DNA of 64,000 nt from Streptomyces sp. NBRC 110035 (GTDB lineage Bacteria > Actinomycetota > Actinomycetes > Streptomycetales > Streptomycetaceae). The position numbers and the translations under genes are program-made. The notes beneath the pieces were generated by a model. The model did no database searches. It saw only the letters and a program-made list of their open reading frames with translations, and was not told the origin of the DNA. The first letter of the stretch is position 1, and the number at the start of each line of letters is the position of its first letter. Shown piece after piece: positions 54,272 to 63,518 of the stretch. The stretch spans positions 152,371-216,370 of the forward strand of contig NZ_BBNN01000024.1 of NCBI RefSeq assembly GCF_000829695.1, given 5' to 3'.

Positions 54272-54814
54272 GTGCCCACGCCCGCCGCTGTCATGACGCG
54301 CCGACTGCGCGCCTTCGAAGCCCGTGCCGTCGGGCTCCGGCAGCGGATCACCGCTCTGGAGGAGGAAGCGGCCCAGGTGGACAGGGAGATCGCCCGCTGG
54401 CGTATCGGCAGCGAGATCTGGGACGAGGTCGAACAGGAACTGCGCGGTGATGCCGGTGAGGCTGCTGTTTCCCGCAGCCCGTCCGACAACAGGGAGGCGC
54501 CGGCCGACGCGGAGGTGGAGAGCCCTGCCGGCGCAGGTGCCGACGCCGGAACCGGAGCCGGAGGTGAGTCGCGGTATGTGCCGCAACGGCAGGAGGACTC
54601 CGATCCCAGCAGGCTGCCCGGCCTCTACTCGAAGATCGTCGAGTTCGTGAGGGAAGCGCGGGAACCGGTGCGGGCTCGGGAGGTGGCCCAGGCATTGTTA
54701 GGTGAGGGGGCCGGCCGCAGTCGGCAGGAGGGTGTGCCCTGTCAGCTCAAGCGGCTCGTCCAGCGGGACTGGCTGACCAGCGCCGACGGCCGGGAGTTCA
54801 CCGCGGCAGGATGA
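54272..54814 (+). CDS. IS passenger protein with coiled coil and winged-helix-like C-terminus
   Basis: This 180-residue protein starts at a GTG seven bases after GGAGG; another in-frame start lies at 54227. Residues about 10-60 are a heptad-rich coiled coil (LRQRITALEEEAAQVDREIA). A Ser/Ala/Gly-rich linker follows, then a C-terminal segment LYSKIVEFVREAREPVRARE leading to a wing-like CQLKRLVQRDWLTSADGREF. It could bind DNA. It lies inside the inverted repeats of the IS, convergent with the transposase and only 7 bases from it. No homologous function is recognised. Confidence 0.65.
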   Translation: MPTPAAVMTRRLRAFEARAVGLRQRITALEEEAAQVDREIARWRIGSEIWDEVEQELRGDAGEAAVSRSPSDNREAPADAEVESPAGAGADAGTGAGGESRYVPQRQEDSDPSRLPGLYSKIVEFVREAREPVRAREVAQALLGEGAGRSRQEGVPCQLKRLVQRDWLTSADGREFTAAG

Positions 54815-54821
54815 CGGGCGC

Positions 54822-55772
54822 TCACACCGGCCGGGCCCGTCCGGCGGCCGCCTCGTGGTCCGCGGCGGCCAGGCGGCGGGTCATGAGGGTGACCATGGCC
54901 CACTTCACGTAGCTCTCGTGGGCGGCGGCGGCGGTGCGCTCGTAATCACGCACCAGGCGACGGCAGTTCACCAGCCAGGCGAACGTGCGCTCGACCACCC
55001 AACGTCTCGGGATCACCACGAAGCCAGCTCTGTCGTCGCGGCGGGACACCTCGACCTTCATGCCGAGGGCGTGCAGGGCCCAATCCACCAGGGCGCCCGC
55101 ATAGCCGCTGTCGGCCCACACCAGACGCACCCGCGTGAAAAGGGAACGCACCCGTTCCAGGAGGGCCACACCCGCGTCGCGGTCCTGCAGGTCCGCGGCG
55201 GTGACCATCACCACCAGCAGCAGACCCAGACAGTCCACGGCGATGTGACGCTTGGAACCCGACACCTTCTTCGCCCCGTCGTACCCGCGCCGCTCCCCGG
55301 TCAGGGTGGAGGCGCCGCGCAGGGACTGGGAATCGACGATCGCCGCACTCGGCTCGGGATCGTCCCGCCCTTCCACGATGCGTACCTGCTCCCGCAGCCT
55401 CTCGTGCAGTACGTCCAGGAGCTCGTCCGTGTGCCAGCGATGCTGGAATGCGTAGACGGCCGACCAGGGCGGGAAGTCGGCCGGCATCGCCCTCCACTTG
55501 ATGCCGTTGTCGACGAAGTACCGCACCGCATCGATCATTTCGCGGTGGCAGAAACCCTCCGGGTTGCCCCCGCGGCCACATAGCCAGCCCGGCACAGGCA
55601 TCACCCGCCGGACGATCTGCCATTCCTCGTCCGTCAGATCGGTCGCGTAGACGCGGGCCCGCAGCGGCCGGTCCCCGGCATTGCCGTACAAGTGAGCGAG
55701 GCAGTCACACTCCGCGGCGAACCGCAGGTCGGGCAACGGACGATCGGACAGGACGACGGTAGCGTTCTGCAT
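54822..55772 (-). CDS. IS5-family transposase
   Basis: The 316-residue protein is full length. It has an N-terminal DUF4096-like domain (YATDLTDEEWQIVRRVMPVP, then FCHREMIDAVRYFVDNGIKW). The DDE domain follows: first Asp in AAIVDSQSLRG, second in VWADSGYAGALVD and Glu in RRWVVERTFAWLVNCRRLVR. The frame is uninterrupted and the element has matched ends, so it may still be mobile. Confidence 0.92.
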   Translation of the reverse strand: MQNATVVLSDRPLPDLRFAAECDCLAHLYGNAGDRPLRARVYATDLTDEEWQIVRRVMPVPGWLCGRGGNPEGFCHREMIDAVRYFVDNGIKWRAMPADFPPWSAVYAFQHRWHTDELLDVLHERLREQVRIVEGRDDPEPSAAIVDSQSLRGASTLTGERRGYDGAKKVSGSKRHIAVDCLGLLLVVMVTAADLQDRDAGVALLERVRSLFTRVRLVWADSGYAGALVDWALHALGMKVEVSRRDDRAGFVVIPRRWVVERTFAWLVNCRRLVRDYERTAAAAHESYVKWAMVTLMTRRLAAADHEAAAGRARPV

Positions 55773-56207
55773 GACGGGGCTTTGTTCCTCGCGTGGCTGG
55801 CTTAGACAACCGACACGCTATGAACAGGGCCCCGTCCTCATGCCCACTCCCGGACTCCGTCACCTGATCCAGGACACCGTACGGGACGCCATCGAACACC
55901 CGACGGTTGAGAAACAGCTAGTTATATATGGCGATATGACGTAGCAGATATACTTCCTCGTGCTTCGCGGGTCGTTACGAACCGGGCGACGACGCCGTCC
56001 CCTTCGGTCAGCTCGGCCATGATGGCGAGTTGGACGGACGAGACTGGGTGCTGTGTCCGCAGCGCGGTCGGCGAACGCTGAGGTCACGGATAGTTCCTGC
56101 ACCTGCTCATGCTCGCCATGGCCAGGAAGAGGAATGCGACACCTGCGAGAACGACCGCCGTGCGGCAGCGGAGTTGTTCACCCCGGATCAGGAGATCCTC
56201 GGGCTTG

Positions 56208-56450
56208 TCAGGCTGCCTGTGCCAGGTAGTACGGGCTGACGACGTCGCGGCGGGCGGCGGGCTGGGCCTTGCGGCGGGTGAGTCGGCGGCTCATCAGCGT
56301 AATCGCCGCCCAGTTGGTCAATGATTCGCTCATCTCGGGAAGCCGTTCGTGGTCCCGGCAGTGACGCCGCGCCCGCATGATCCACGACCAGGACCGTTCA
56401 CCACCCACCGGCGCGGCAGGACGCCAGCCGCCTTCAGTGGTCTGATGCAC
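56208..56450 (-). pseudogene. IS5-family transposase C-terminal fragment
   Basis: The minus strand ends ERSWSWIMRARRHCRDHERL, then LTNWAAITLMSRRLTRRKAQ. This is the last 80 residues of an IS5-type transposase related to, but different from, the intact copy 400 bases away. The upstream part is out of frame (GGWRPAAPVGGERS in place of R-R-W-V-V-E-R-S). Confidence 0.75.
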
Positions 56451-56475
56451 CCACGCCCGCTGCCGCGGCGCCGTC

Positions 56476-56846
56476 GCCGGCTGGATCACCCGTCACCCCG
56501 ACACGCTCACCCAGGACGAAGGCAAGCAGCTCAAGGCGGTGCTCAACGCCTGCCCAGAACTGGGGCAAACTCACGAACTCGTCCGCGACTTCGCGCGGAT
56601 ACTCGCCCAGCGCACGGGTGCTCACCTGCCGGACTGGATCAGCTCCGCCCGCGACGCGCAACTGCCCGGGATCACCGGCTTCGCCCGCGGACTGATCGCC
56701 GACTTCGAAGCGTGATCGCCGGGCTGACCGTGCACTGGAGCTCCGTGGGCACCGAAGGTGCGGTGAACCGCATCAAGAAGATCAAGAGACAGCTGTACGG
56801 TCGTGCCGGATTCGACCTGCTCCGCAAGATGATCCTGCTTCAGTGA
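56476..56846 (+). pseudogene. ISL3-family transposase C-terminal fragment, frameshifted
   Basis: The first part reads AGWITRHPDTLTQDEGKQLK, then FARILAQRTGAHLPDWISSA and ends GLIADFEA-TGA at 56715. One base earlier in frame it continues VIAGLTVHWSSVGTEGAVNR and KRQLYGRAGFDLLRKMILLQ. Together these are the C-terminus of an ISL3 transposase (W-S-S-G-x-x-E-G motif) with a single frameshift. A second copy of the tail lies at 58924-59031. Confidence 0.82.
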
Positions 56847-57147
56847 CCTTCCGCGACCGCTCCCCAAGATGTGGCGCCATCGCAGCCTCATCCCACAGGG
56901 CATGTCCATATTCTGACCGCAAGCCCCCAGCCGTGGCCTCCATCCGTCGACAGCCCGGGGCGAGGGCGGCCGTGCCCTCAGTAACGTGGCGGAGTCTGCC
57001 CGGCAAGGGCTCCAGGCTCATCACTGGCGAATGGTCCGAGAAGCCGGAATGGTTGCAGCGGTCCGGTGATGTGCACTGCGGAGTTGGTCCGGCCATGGTG
57101 TGATGCGGATCACCGCAGCGTGGTCCTCGCAGAGGACAGGAAGGAGT

Positions 57148-57822
57148 GTGGAGATTTCACTGCGGGCCCGCGTGCGGGCCGGGGATCCGGATGCGTTCAG
57201 GCAACTCTTCGACGAGCACGCTTCGGTGGTCCACCGGCACGCCGTGCGGATGACCGGCAACTGGGTCGTGGCCGACGACATCGTGTCGCTGACGTTCCTG
57301 GAGGCGTGGCGGCTGCGTGAGCGGGTGCTTCCGGGTGACGACAGCCTGCGCCCGTGGCTGCTGGGGATCGCGACGAACGTCACACGCAACACCGCGTGGG
57401 CGGCGCGAAGACACCAGGCCGCGCTCATCAGGGTCCCGCCCCCCGATCCTGTGCCGGACTTCGCCGACGAGGTGACACAGAGCCTGGCCGACACCGATGA
57501 ACTGGCCGCCGCGCAGAAGGCATTGAGCAAGATGCGCCGCGGGGAGCGCGAGGTGTTCACGCTCTGCGTGTGGGAGGGCCTGGACGCCGCCACAGCGGCT
57601 GCGGCTCTGGGCGTGGCCGTCGGCACCGTACGGGCCCGGCTCTCGCGCGCGAGGAAACGCCTGCGCAAGCTCACTGAGCTCGAACTCGACGGAGGCACAG
57701 GCGGCAATAACGGCGCGGAAGACGCCACCGGGCAGAACCGAATGCAACGCCCGGCCGCGGTCGGACAGTTACCGGTTAGCCGCCATCAGGCGGCTCGGTC
57801 CACGCAGGAGAAGAAGCGATGA
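57148..57822 (+). CDS. ECF RNA polymerase sigma factor
   Basis: This 224-residue sigma factor is read from a GTG; the exact start is uncertain because several GTG/ATG codons lie near AAGGAG. Region 2 reads DAFRQLFDEHASVVHRHAVR and ADDIVSLTFLEAWRLRERVL. Region 4 reads KMRRGEREVFTLCVWEGLDA, then ALGVAVGTVRARLSRARKRL. A short tail follows that differs from the family norm. Its stop overlaps the next gene by four bases (ATGA), so the downstream membrane protein is made with it and is a likely regulator. Confidence 0.9.
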   Translation: MEISLRARVRAGDPDAFRQLFDEHASVVHRHAVRMTGNWVVADDIVSLTFLEAWRLRERVLPGDDSLRPWLLGIATNVTRNTAWAARRHQAALIRVPPPDPVPDFADEVTQSLADTDELAAAQKALSKMRRGEREVFTLCVWEGLDAATAAAALGVAVGTVRARLSRARKRLRKLTELELDGGTGGNNGAEDATGQNRMQRPAAVGQLPVSRHQAARSTQEKKR

Positions 57823-58865
57823 ACACCAACCCGCGACGACGGGATCAGCCGGTCGACTACCAGGATCTGGCCGAGTTGCTGCCCGCGCCGGGCCGTCCGG
57901 TGCTCGCGCAGGACCGCCACCGCGTACTGAGGGAACACCTGATGGAGCAGATCACTCACGAGACCACCCACGAGCACTCGGGTGCGACGAACCCATCACC
58001 GAGCGCATCACCTGTGCCCCCCGCACGCCGACGCCCCGGGCGGCGCCTCGTTCTCGTCGCGGCCCCGCTGGCACTGGCCGCCGTCGTGAGCCTGGGCGTA
58101 GTGGCGGTCGACGGCGCACAGGACGGCCGGCGCGACGCAGCTGCCGCAGGTGTCACCGCGGACGAGCACCGGAAAGCCACGCAGTTGCTGGACCGGATCG
58201 CCCTGGCGGCGGCCGACCGCCCGGCGGTCACGGTACGCGGCAGCCAGTACATCTACACCAAGTCCCAAGGGTCGGCAGGTGAGTTGGGCGTTGACTTCCG
58301 CGATTTCGAAGAGCTCGCGAAGCGCAAGGGGACCTTCAAGGTGGAGGAGTACAAGGGGTCCGTCCGACGGGAGCAATGGGATTCGGTAGACGGCAAGCGG
58401 AACGGTTTGAGGAAGGGCGTCGCGCTCAACGACCCGTCCAAGAAGATGGTCATGGACATGAGCGGCGTCGGATACCTGACCTTCCGGCAGCTTCAGGCTC
58501 TGCCCACCGATCCCGACGCGCTGCTGAAGAAGCTCTCCGGCGATGCGAAGAATGTGGAAGCGAGCCGCCTCACGGAAGTGGTCGTCGAGAACCTCGGGGC
58601 CATCATCGACGACGCCACTCTGCTGCCCGACCTCGGCGCCGCGATCTACCGTGCCATGGCCAAGCTCCCCGACGTGCGCGTCGTGAGTCATGTCAAGGAC
58701 GCCGCAGGGCGGGAGGGCGTCGGCCTTACGTTCCAGGGCTCCTCAAAGGGCTACGCCTGGGTCTTCGACTCGTCGAGTCTCGTCTACCTTGGAACAACCA
58801 AGAGCGCACTCCTGGGAATTGGCGTCGCGGACAAAACGGGTGAGGTGCCGGTCAGCTCATCCTGA
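57819..58865 (+). CDS. CU044_5270-family membrane protein, sigma-factor partner
   Basis: The 348-residue protein has a cytoplasmic N-terminus (about 1-72). One transmembrane helix follows (LVLVAAPLALAAVVSLGVVA), then an extracellular domain with the CU044_5270 pattern, including Y-I-Y-T-K-S and LPTDPDALLKKL. Proteins of this family sit after ECF sigma genes in actinobacteria; a role as membrane sensor or anti-sigma factor is plausible, but no zinc-binding HxxxCxxC motif is present. It is translationally coupled to the sigma gene and followed by a strong terminator. Confidence 0.85.
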   Translation: MNTNPRRRDQPVDYQDLAELLPAPGRPVLAQDRHRVLREHLMEQITHETTHEHSGATNPSPSASPVPPARRRPGRRLVLVAAPLALAAVVSLGVVAVDGAQDGRRDAAAAGVTADEHRKATQLLDRIALAAADRPAVTVRGSQYIYTKSQGSAGELGVDFRDFEELAKRKGTFKVEEYKGSVRREQWDSVDGKRNGLRKGVALNDPSKKMVMDMSGVGYLTFRQLQALPTDPDALLKKLSGDAKNVEASRLTEVVVENLGAIIDDATLLPDLGAAIYRAMAKLPDVRVVSHVKDAAGREGVGLTFQGSSKGYAWVFDSSSLVYLGTTKSALLGIGVADKTGEVPVSSS

Positions 58866-58890
58866 GTCAGCCTCGCTGCCGCCGCGCAGC

Positions 58891-58926
58891 CAGAAGGGCG
58901 TCCGCTCCGGCGGACGCCCTTCTGGA
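58891..58926 (+). terminator. Hairpin terminator after the sigma operon
   Basis: CCAGAAGGGCGTCCGC (58891-58906) pairs perfectly with 58911-58926 around the loop TCCG. It lies 26 bases after the stop of the CU044_5270 gene. Its last bases merge with the start of the second ISL3 tail. Confidence 0.85.
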
Positions 58927-59031
58927 GTTCCGGCGGTGCCGAAGGTGCTGTGAACCGCAAGAAGATCAAGAGACAGCTGTACGGGCATGCCGGATTCGAC
59001 CTGCTCCGCAAGATGATCCTGCTTCAGTGAC
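58924..59031 (+). pseudogene. Second ISL3 transposase tail
   Basis: The frame reads WSSGGAEGAVNRKKIKRQLY then GHAGFDLLRKMILLQ and a stop. It duplicates the end of the fragment at 56735-56846 with a 3-base deletion and a few substitutions; the next 25 non-coding bases (CTCCGCGACCGCTCCCCAAG and onward) are also shared. The two copies are direct repeats around the sigma operon. Confidence 0.85.
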
Positions 59032-59054
59032 GCTCCGCGACCGCTCCCCAAGAT

Positions 59055-59228
59055 CTGTGCCAGAACCTGTCCGGCACCGCTGAGGAACACCTCACCGAAC
59101 ATCAGGTGCTGCTGGACGAGATGTACGAGCACGTCGCCGAGTCGCTGCCCGACAACGCGGCCGTCGACATCGTGGACGGGCGGATCAGTCTGGACCGGTT
59201 GGACGCGGACCCGCTGCCGGCGGGTTGA
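59055..59228 (+). pseudogene. Unrecognised coding fragment
   Basis: An open frame reads GTAEEHLTEHQVLLDEMYEH, then NAAVDIVDGRISLDRLDADP and stops with TGA at 59226. There is no start codon or ribosome binding site; its left end is fused to the ISL3 tail. It looks like the end of a longer gene, possibly from a mobile element, but I do not recognise the family. Confidence 0.3.
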
Positions 59229-59259
59229 CAGGTGGTCCACGACGCGGTGCAGACGATGC

Positions 59260-59300
59260 TGCCCCGGCGGCGCCCTCGGGGGAAGGGCGCCGCCGGGGCA
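59260..59300. terminator. 17-bp hairpin in the spacer
   Basis: TGCCCCGGCGGCGCCCT (59260-59276) pairs exactly with 59284-59300 around a 7-base loop. It lies 32 bases after the unrecognised fragment. The rest of the spacer 59301-59619 shows no gene. Confidence 0.6.
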
Positions 59301-59619
59301 GCCGCGGGGCCGCCCACAGGTGACCTGTCCTGTGTATTCAGCGCGGCTGCCCCGGGCGGGTGATCTCGGCGATTCACCCTCCCCGCCGCTCACCGGGGAG
59401 TACAGCGGTCGTGGTCGGATGCTGTGACCAGCGGCCCCCACTGCTGCCGGGCTGGCCGAGGACGATGAGTACTGAGCCGGTCAGGGCAGAGCCGCCCAAG
59501 ATAACGATGCAGCAGCTGGCCCTGCCGGCGGCGTCGGCAGGGCCAGGGAACCCTGGATCATCCGGATCGCCCTACCCGTCGCCCTCATCCCAGCCCGTCC
59601 CTTCTTCGGGACCGTTGCG

Positions 59620-60471
59620 TTATCGCAGATAGTCGCTGGCCTCGGCTCCGAGGACGTTCAGCAGAGCCAGGGCCTCGGCGCTTCGGGATCCCTGCGGCGT
59701 GCTGTAGAGCACGAGGTGCTGGTCGCGGTCCGTAAGCGTGAGTGAGTCGCAGTCGACGGTGATCTCCCCGACGACCGGGTGCCGGAAGGTCTTGGTGAGC
59801 ATCGGCGCGGCCTGTACGTCGTGCCGCTCCCAGAGTCGGGCGAATTCGGGGCTGGAGTCCCGGAGTTCGTCGACGAGTGCGGTCACCGCGGGGTCGGAAG
59901 GGTATCGGGCGAGGGTGGACCGGAGCCCCATGACGACGTGGTGCCGGAACTCCGCGGCGTCGGAGACCCCGTACAGCGGCGCATCGTCGCGGGCCGGCCG
60001 GAGGAATGCCCGGCGTGCGAGATTGCGGTTCTCCGAGGCGAGCTCGCCGAAGTCCTCCATGAGCGCCGCCGCGAGGTCGTTCCACGCGAGCACCTCGAAC
60101 ACGGCGGAGGTCACGAAGGCGGCCGTCTGCGGCAGCCGCTCCAGCAGCGCGAGGATGCTCGGGCGGACGTCGCGCCGGTGCAGTCCGGTCCGGCTCGGCG
60201 CGGTGCCCGCGAGGACGTGGAGGTGGTCCGACTCGGCGTCCGTGAGCCGCAGCGCGCCCGCGATGCTGGCCAGGACCTCGCCCGACGGCCGCGGTGCCCG
60301 GCCCTGCTCGAGCCGGACGTAGTACTCCGTGGAGATGTGCGCGAGGACCGCCACCTCCTCGCGGCGAAGACCCGGTGTCCGGCGTCGCGGGCCCGAGGGG
60401 AGGCCGGTGTCCTCCGGCCGGAGCCGCTCGCGGCGGGTGCGGAGGAACGCCCCGAGCTCATGCTTGTCCAT
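59620..60471 (-). CDS. XRE-type regulator with MmyB-like ligand domain
   Basis: The protein is 283 residues from ATG 60471. Residues about 5-80 are an XRE helix-turn-helix (LGAFLRTRRERLRPEDTGLP, then TPGLRREEVAVLAHISTEYY). Residues about 100-270 are the MmyB-like PAS-type domain, with VFEVLAWNDLAAALMEDFGE and FRHPVVGEITVDCDSLTL. These proteins usually bind small hydrophobic ligands and repress a divergently transcribed oxidoreductase. The SDR gene opposite fits that pattern. Confidence 0.9.
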   Translation of the reverse strand: MDKHELGAFLRTRRERLRPEDTGLPSGPRRRTPGLRREEVAVLAHISTEYYVRLEQGRAPRPSGEVLASIAGALRLTDAESDHLHVLAGTAPSRTGLHRRDVRPSILALLERLPQTAAFVTSAVFEVLAWNDLAAALMEDFGELASENRNLARRAFLRPARDDAPLYGVSDAAEFRHHVVMGLRSTLARYPSDPAVTALVDELRDSSPEFARLWERHDVQAAPMLTKTFRHPVVGEITVDCDSLTLTDRDQHLVLYSTPQGSRSAEALALLNVLGAEASDYLR

Positions 60472-60556
60472 ACCCCAAGTGTGCACGCCGCGCGGCGACG
60501 GATCCTGGTACCGCCTGTGCCTGAATGCGTTCCGGAGACCGGATGAGACTGGCGGC

Positions 60557-61342
<786 letters not shown>

Positions 61343-61667
61343 GAGTCAGGCTCTGGCCGTGGCGGAAGGCGCTGTTCGCCGACCTCTACAGCGACATCGT
61401 CCTGGACTTCCTGGAGCGCCACCCGACCTCGCGGGCCGCGGCGAAATTCGCCCCCGAGCCAGTGGATGCGGGACCTGGAGGTGGTCCAGGACAGAGCCCC
61501 GATCCTGCGCGAGCCGGCCCGGGCCTTCGACCTGCGCGCCGACTGCGCGGCGGCCGCCGCCCGCCGCGCAGGCAAACGCGGCCGGTACCAGGTCGGTCAC
61601 CATCCCTGGGAACAACAACGCGCCGATCACCACCGGTGACCATTCCCCGATCCGGAATGCGCGATGA
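61343..61667 (+). pseudogene. Decayed coding region ending in a GNNN/TGD motif
   Basis: Several frames carry protein-like text without a continuous gene: ALFADLYSDIVLDFLERHPT near 61370, QWMRDLEVVQDRAPILREPA near 61465, and, in the frame that ends at 61667, SVTIPGNNNAPITTGDHSPI. The last resembles the beta-helix-like GNNN...TGD segments found in some Streptomyces conflict-type proteins. Frame changes between the parts suggest decay. Confidence 0.35.
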
Positions 61668-61867
61668 GCGCGACCGGCCCGCCCTCTGACCCGGGCTGTG
61701 ACCCGACAGTCCCCGAGCCCTACGAGCCGGGCGCGGGTCCGGGTGAGGGGTCAGTCACCATCGGCGGCGACAACAACGCGTCGATCAGCGAACTTCTCGA
61801 TGGCCGCCGGCGTGACGGGGGTGAAGAAGTTTATGAGGTTGCCGTCGGGGTCGCGGAGCAGAAGTGA
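61664..61867 (+). CDS. Small ORF with a GGDNN motif, probably truncated
   Basis: This 67-residue frame starts at an ATG that overlaps the previous stop (ATGA). It reads a Pro/Gly-rich leader followed by GEGSVTIGGDNNASIS. That segment echoes the SVTIPGNNNAPI of the upstream frame. After about 61790 the sequence is the antisense of the VOC gene's 3' end, so the natural end of this ORF has been lost at a junction. Confidence 0.35.
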   Translation: MSATGPPSDPGCDPTVPEPYEPGAGPGEGSVTIGGDNNASISELLDGRRRDGGEEVYEVAVGVAEQK

Positions 61868-62179
61868 CCGGTTGCCCCAGGGCAATGTGGTGGGCTCGGT
61901 GACGAACTCGTCGACGAATTCGGCCAGGTTCCGGTAGACGCCGTCCACGTCGGCTACCAGGAATTCGAGGATGACGGTGTTGTTGTCGGCCGGACGGGCA
62001 GAGCCGGGCGCGAACAGTGTCACGGTCCGGGTGCTACCGATCGCGAGGGTCCCGCTGGTGGTCTGTAGTTCGGCGAAGTCCTCGGTGGACCAGACCGCCC
62101 GCACTTCGGTCGCTCGCTCATAAAAGTCGACCATGCGCGCGACGTTGTCTGTGATGATCCGGATCGAAACGAAGTCCAT
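61751..62179 (-). CDS. VOC-superfamily (glyoxalase/bleomycin-resistance-like) protein
   Basis: This 142-residue protein starts at an ATG with AAGGAGAG upstream. The fold is seen in MDFVSIRIITDNVARMVDFY, NNTVILEFLVADVDGVYRNL and the C-terminal LLLRDPDGNLINFFTPV. The last ten residues (after K-F) look like read-through past the usual family end, into the junction with the GGDNN ORF. It may be an enzyme or binding protein; no metal set can be assigned with certainty. It is divergent from the WYL regulator. Confidence 0.85.
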   Translation of the reverse strand: MDFVSIRIITDNVARMVDFYERATEVRAVWSTEDFAELQTTSGTLAIGSTRTVTLFAPGSARPADNNTVILEFLVADVDGVYRNLAEFVDEFVTEPTTLPWGNRSLLLRDPDGNLINFFTPVTPAAIEKFADRRVVVAADGD

Positions 62180-62259
62180 GGTGCTCTCCTTGGTCGGTGC
62201 AGCAGGCGCGCTTCGAACGCTAGAGCAAATAGTGGACAGAATCGGTCCGGTATCAGCGC

Positions 62260-62265
62260 TAGGGT
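62260..62265 (+). promoter_or_regulatory. -10 element of the WYL regulator gene
   Basis: TAGGGT lies seven bases before the ATG at 62273, so the transcript is probably leaderless. Just upstream, GGAC-AGAATC-GGTCC (62234-62248) is an inverted repeat and could be an operator serving both divergent genes. Confidence 0.45.
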
Positions 62266-62272
62266 TGTGGGC

Positions 62273-63262
62273 ATGGCTCGACCTACCAGCCGCGTGCTCA
62301 CCCTCCTGGAACTCCTGCAGTCGGGTGGTATCAGAACGGTGGCCGAACTCGCCGACCGGCTCGGCGTCGACGGCCGTACGGTGCGGCGGTACGTGGACCA
62401 CTTGGGCGACCTCGACATCCCTGTCGAGTCGGTCCGTGGCCGTTACGGCGGGTACCGGCTCGCCCCCGGGTACCGCCTGCCTCCGCTGATGCTCAACGAC
62501 GACGAGGCGCTTGCCGTACTGCTCGGCCTGGTCGCCGGCCACAGGCAGGGGTTACTGACGGCCACCGGCGCCGCGAGCGAGACCGCAACGGCCAAGATCC
62601 GCCGAGTACTGCCCGAGCGTCTCGCCCGTCGGCTCGACGCCGTCCTGGACGCCCTCGCCTTCACCGCTCCGCCCCGGGAGGCGGCCACCCCGGAGACCGG
62701 TGTCCTGCTCGCCGTCGCCGATGCGGTGCGCCATCGCCGCCCGATCTCGATCAGGTACACCGCCCGAGAGGGCCAACGCAGCGAACGCACATTGCACCCG
62801 TACGGGATTGTGGCCCATGCGGGCCGCTGGTACGTCACGGGTGCCGATCCCCAGATCGGCCAGGACCGGACGTTCCGGCTCGATCGCATCGCGGACGCCA
62901 GGACCCTGCCAGGCTCCTTCGAGCCGCCCGCTGGACTCGATCCGGCGCAGCGCTTTCTGTCCGGGCTCGCCAAGGCCGTGTACCGGCACGAAGTGAGCCT
63001 TCGTATCCACGGGACGGTCGAGCAGATCCGCGCCCGACTTCCCGCCAGCGTCGCCAACGTGCTGGAACCCGTGCCCGCGGAAGGCGCGGATCCCCACACC
63101 GAGCGCTGGCTGCGCATCGAACTGCGAGCGGAGCGGCTCGACTGGTTGCCCCCTGTGCTGGCTTCGCTGGACCGGCCCTTCGTCATCGAGCGGCCGGAGG
63201 AACTCCGGGACCTTGTCATCGCGCTCGCCGACCGGCTCACGACCTCTGCCCGCCAAGCCTGA
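62273..63262 (+). CDS. YafY-type regulator with WYL domain
   Basis: This 329-residue protein (start ATG 62273) has an HTH_11 domain at residues 5-60 (RVLTLLELLQSGGIRTVAEL then DGRTVRRYVDHL) and the linker R-Y-G-G-Y-R-L. A WYL domain follows (about 140-215), with ISIRYTAREGQRSERTLHPY, GRWYVTGADP and TFRLDRI. The C-terminal WCX extension is present. WYL domains bind nucleotides or single-stranded nucleic acid. The protein probably controls the divergent VOC gene. Confidence 0.92.
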   Translation: MARPTSRVLTLLELLQSGGIRTVAELADRLGVDGRTVRRYVDHLGDLDIPVESVRGRYGGYRLAPGYRLPPLMLNDDEALAVLLGLVAGHRQGLLTATGAASETATAKIRRVLPERLARRLDAVLDALAFTAPPREAATPETGVLLAVADAVRHRRPISIRYTAREGQRSERTLHPYGIVAHAGRWYVTGADPQIGQDRTFRLDRIADARTLPGSFEPPAGLDPAQRFLSGLAKAVYRHEVSLRIHGTVEQIRARLPASVANVLEPVPAEGADPHTERWLRIELRAERLDWLPPVLASLDRPFVIERPEELRDLVIALADRLTTSARQA

Positions 63263-63518
63263 CGTCACCAGCTACGGCGACTTTCCCCAAGCCGACTTGG
63301 CCTCGGGTCTGCACGCGTCGGGAGTCGGGGCGTCGGGGACGGACCAGATCAACCGAGACAGCACCCGACAGCCAGGAATCTGAGCTTGTTCTTTAACCTC
63401 GGTCCTCGAACGTCGAGTAGGACACCGTCACTCACCTGGGGATTCGCCAGACAGGCGGACGGCCCTCGCATGATCCTGCGTTCCGCCAAGGAATCAGACT
63501 CATACGAAGGCCGCAGGG

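Larger units (their letters stand above)
54159..55921. mobile_element. Apparently intact 1763-bp IS5-type element with passenger gene
   Basis: Both ends carry CTAGCTGTTTCTCAACCG as inverted repeats (54159-54176 and 55904-55921), with partly matching GGTGT sequences further in. TTA flanks the element on each side (54156-54158 and 55922-55924), a 3-bp target duplication that fits the TNA rule of the IS1031 branch of IS5. Inside are a transposase gene on the minus strand and a convergent plus-strand gene. Confidence 0.8.

Noticed and set aside
55930..56160. Minus-strand text resembling a SnoaL-like or aldo/keto reductase fragment next to the right end of the IS5 element
   Set aside because: The match is short, crosses frames and fits two unrelated families about equally, so it is not a supportable gene call.
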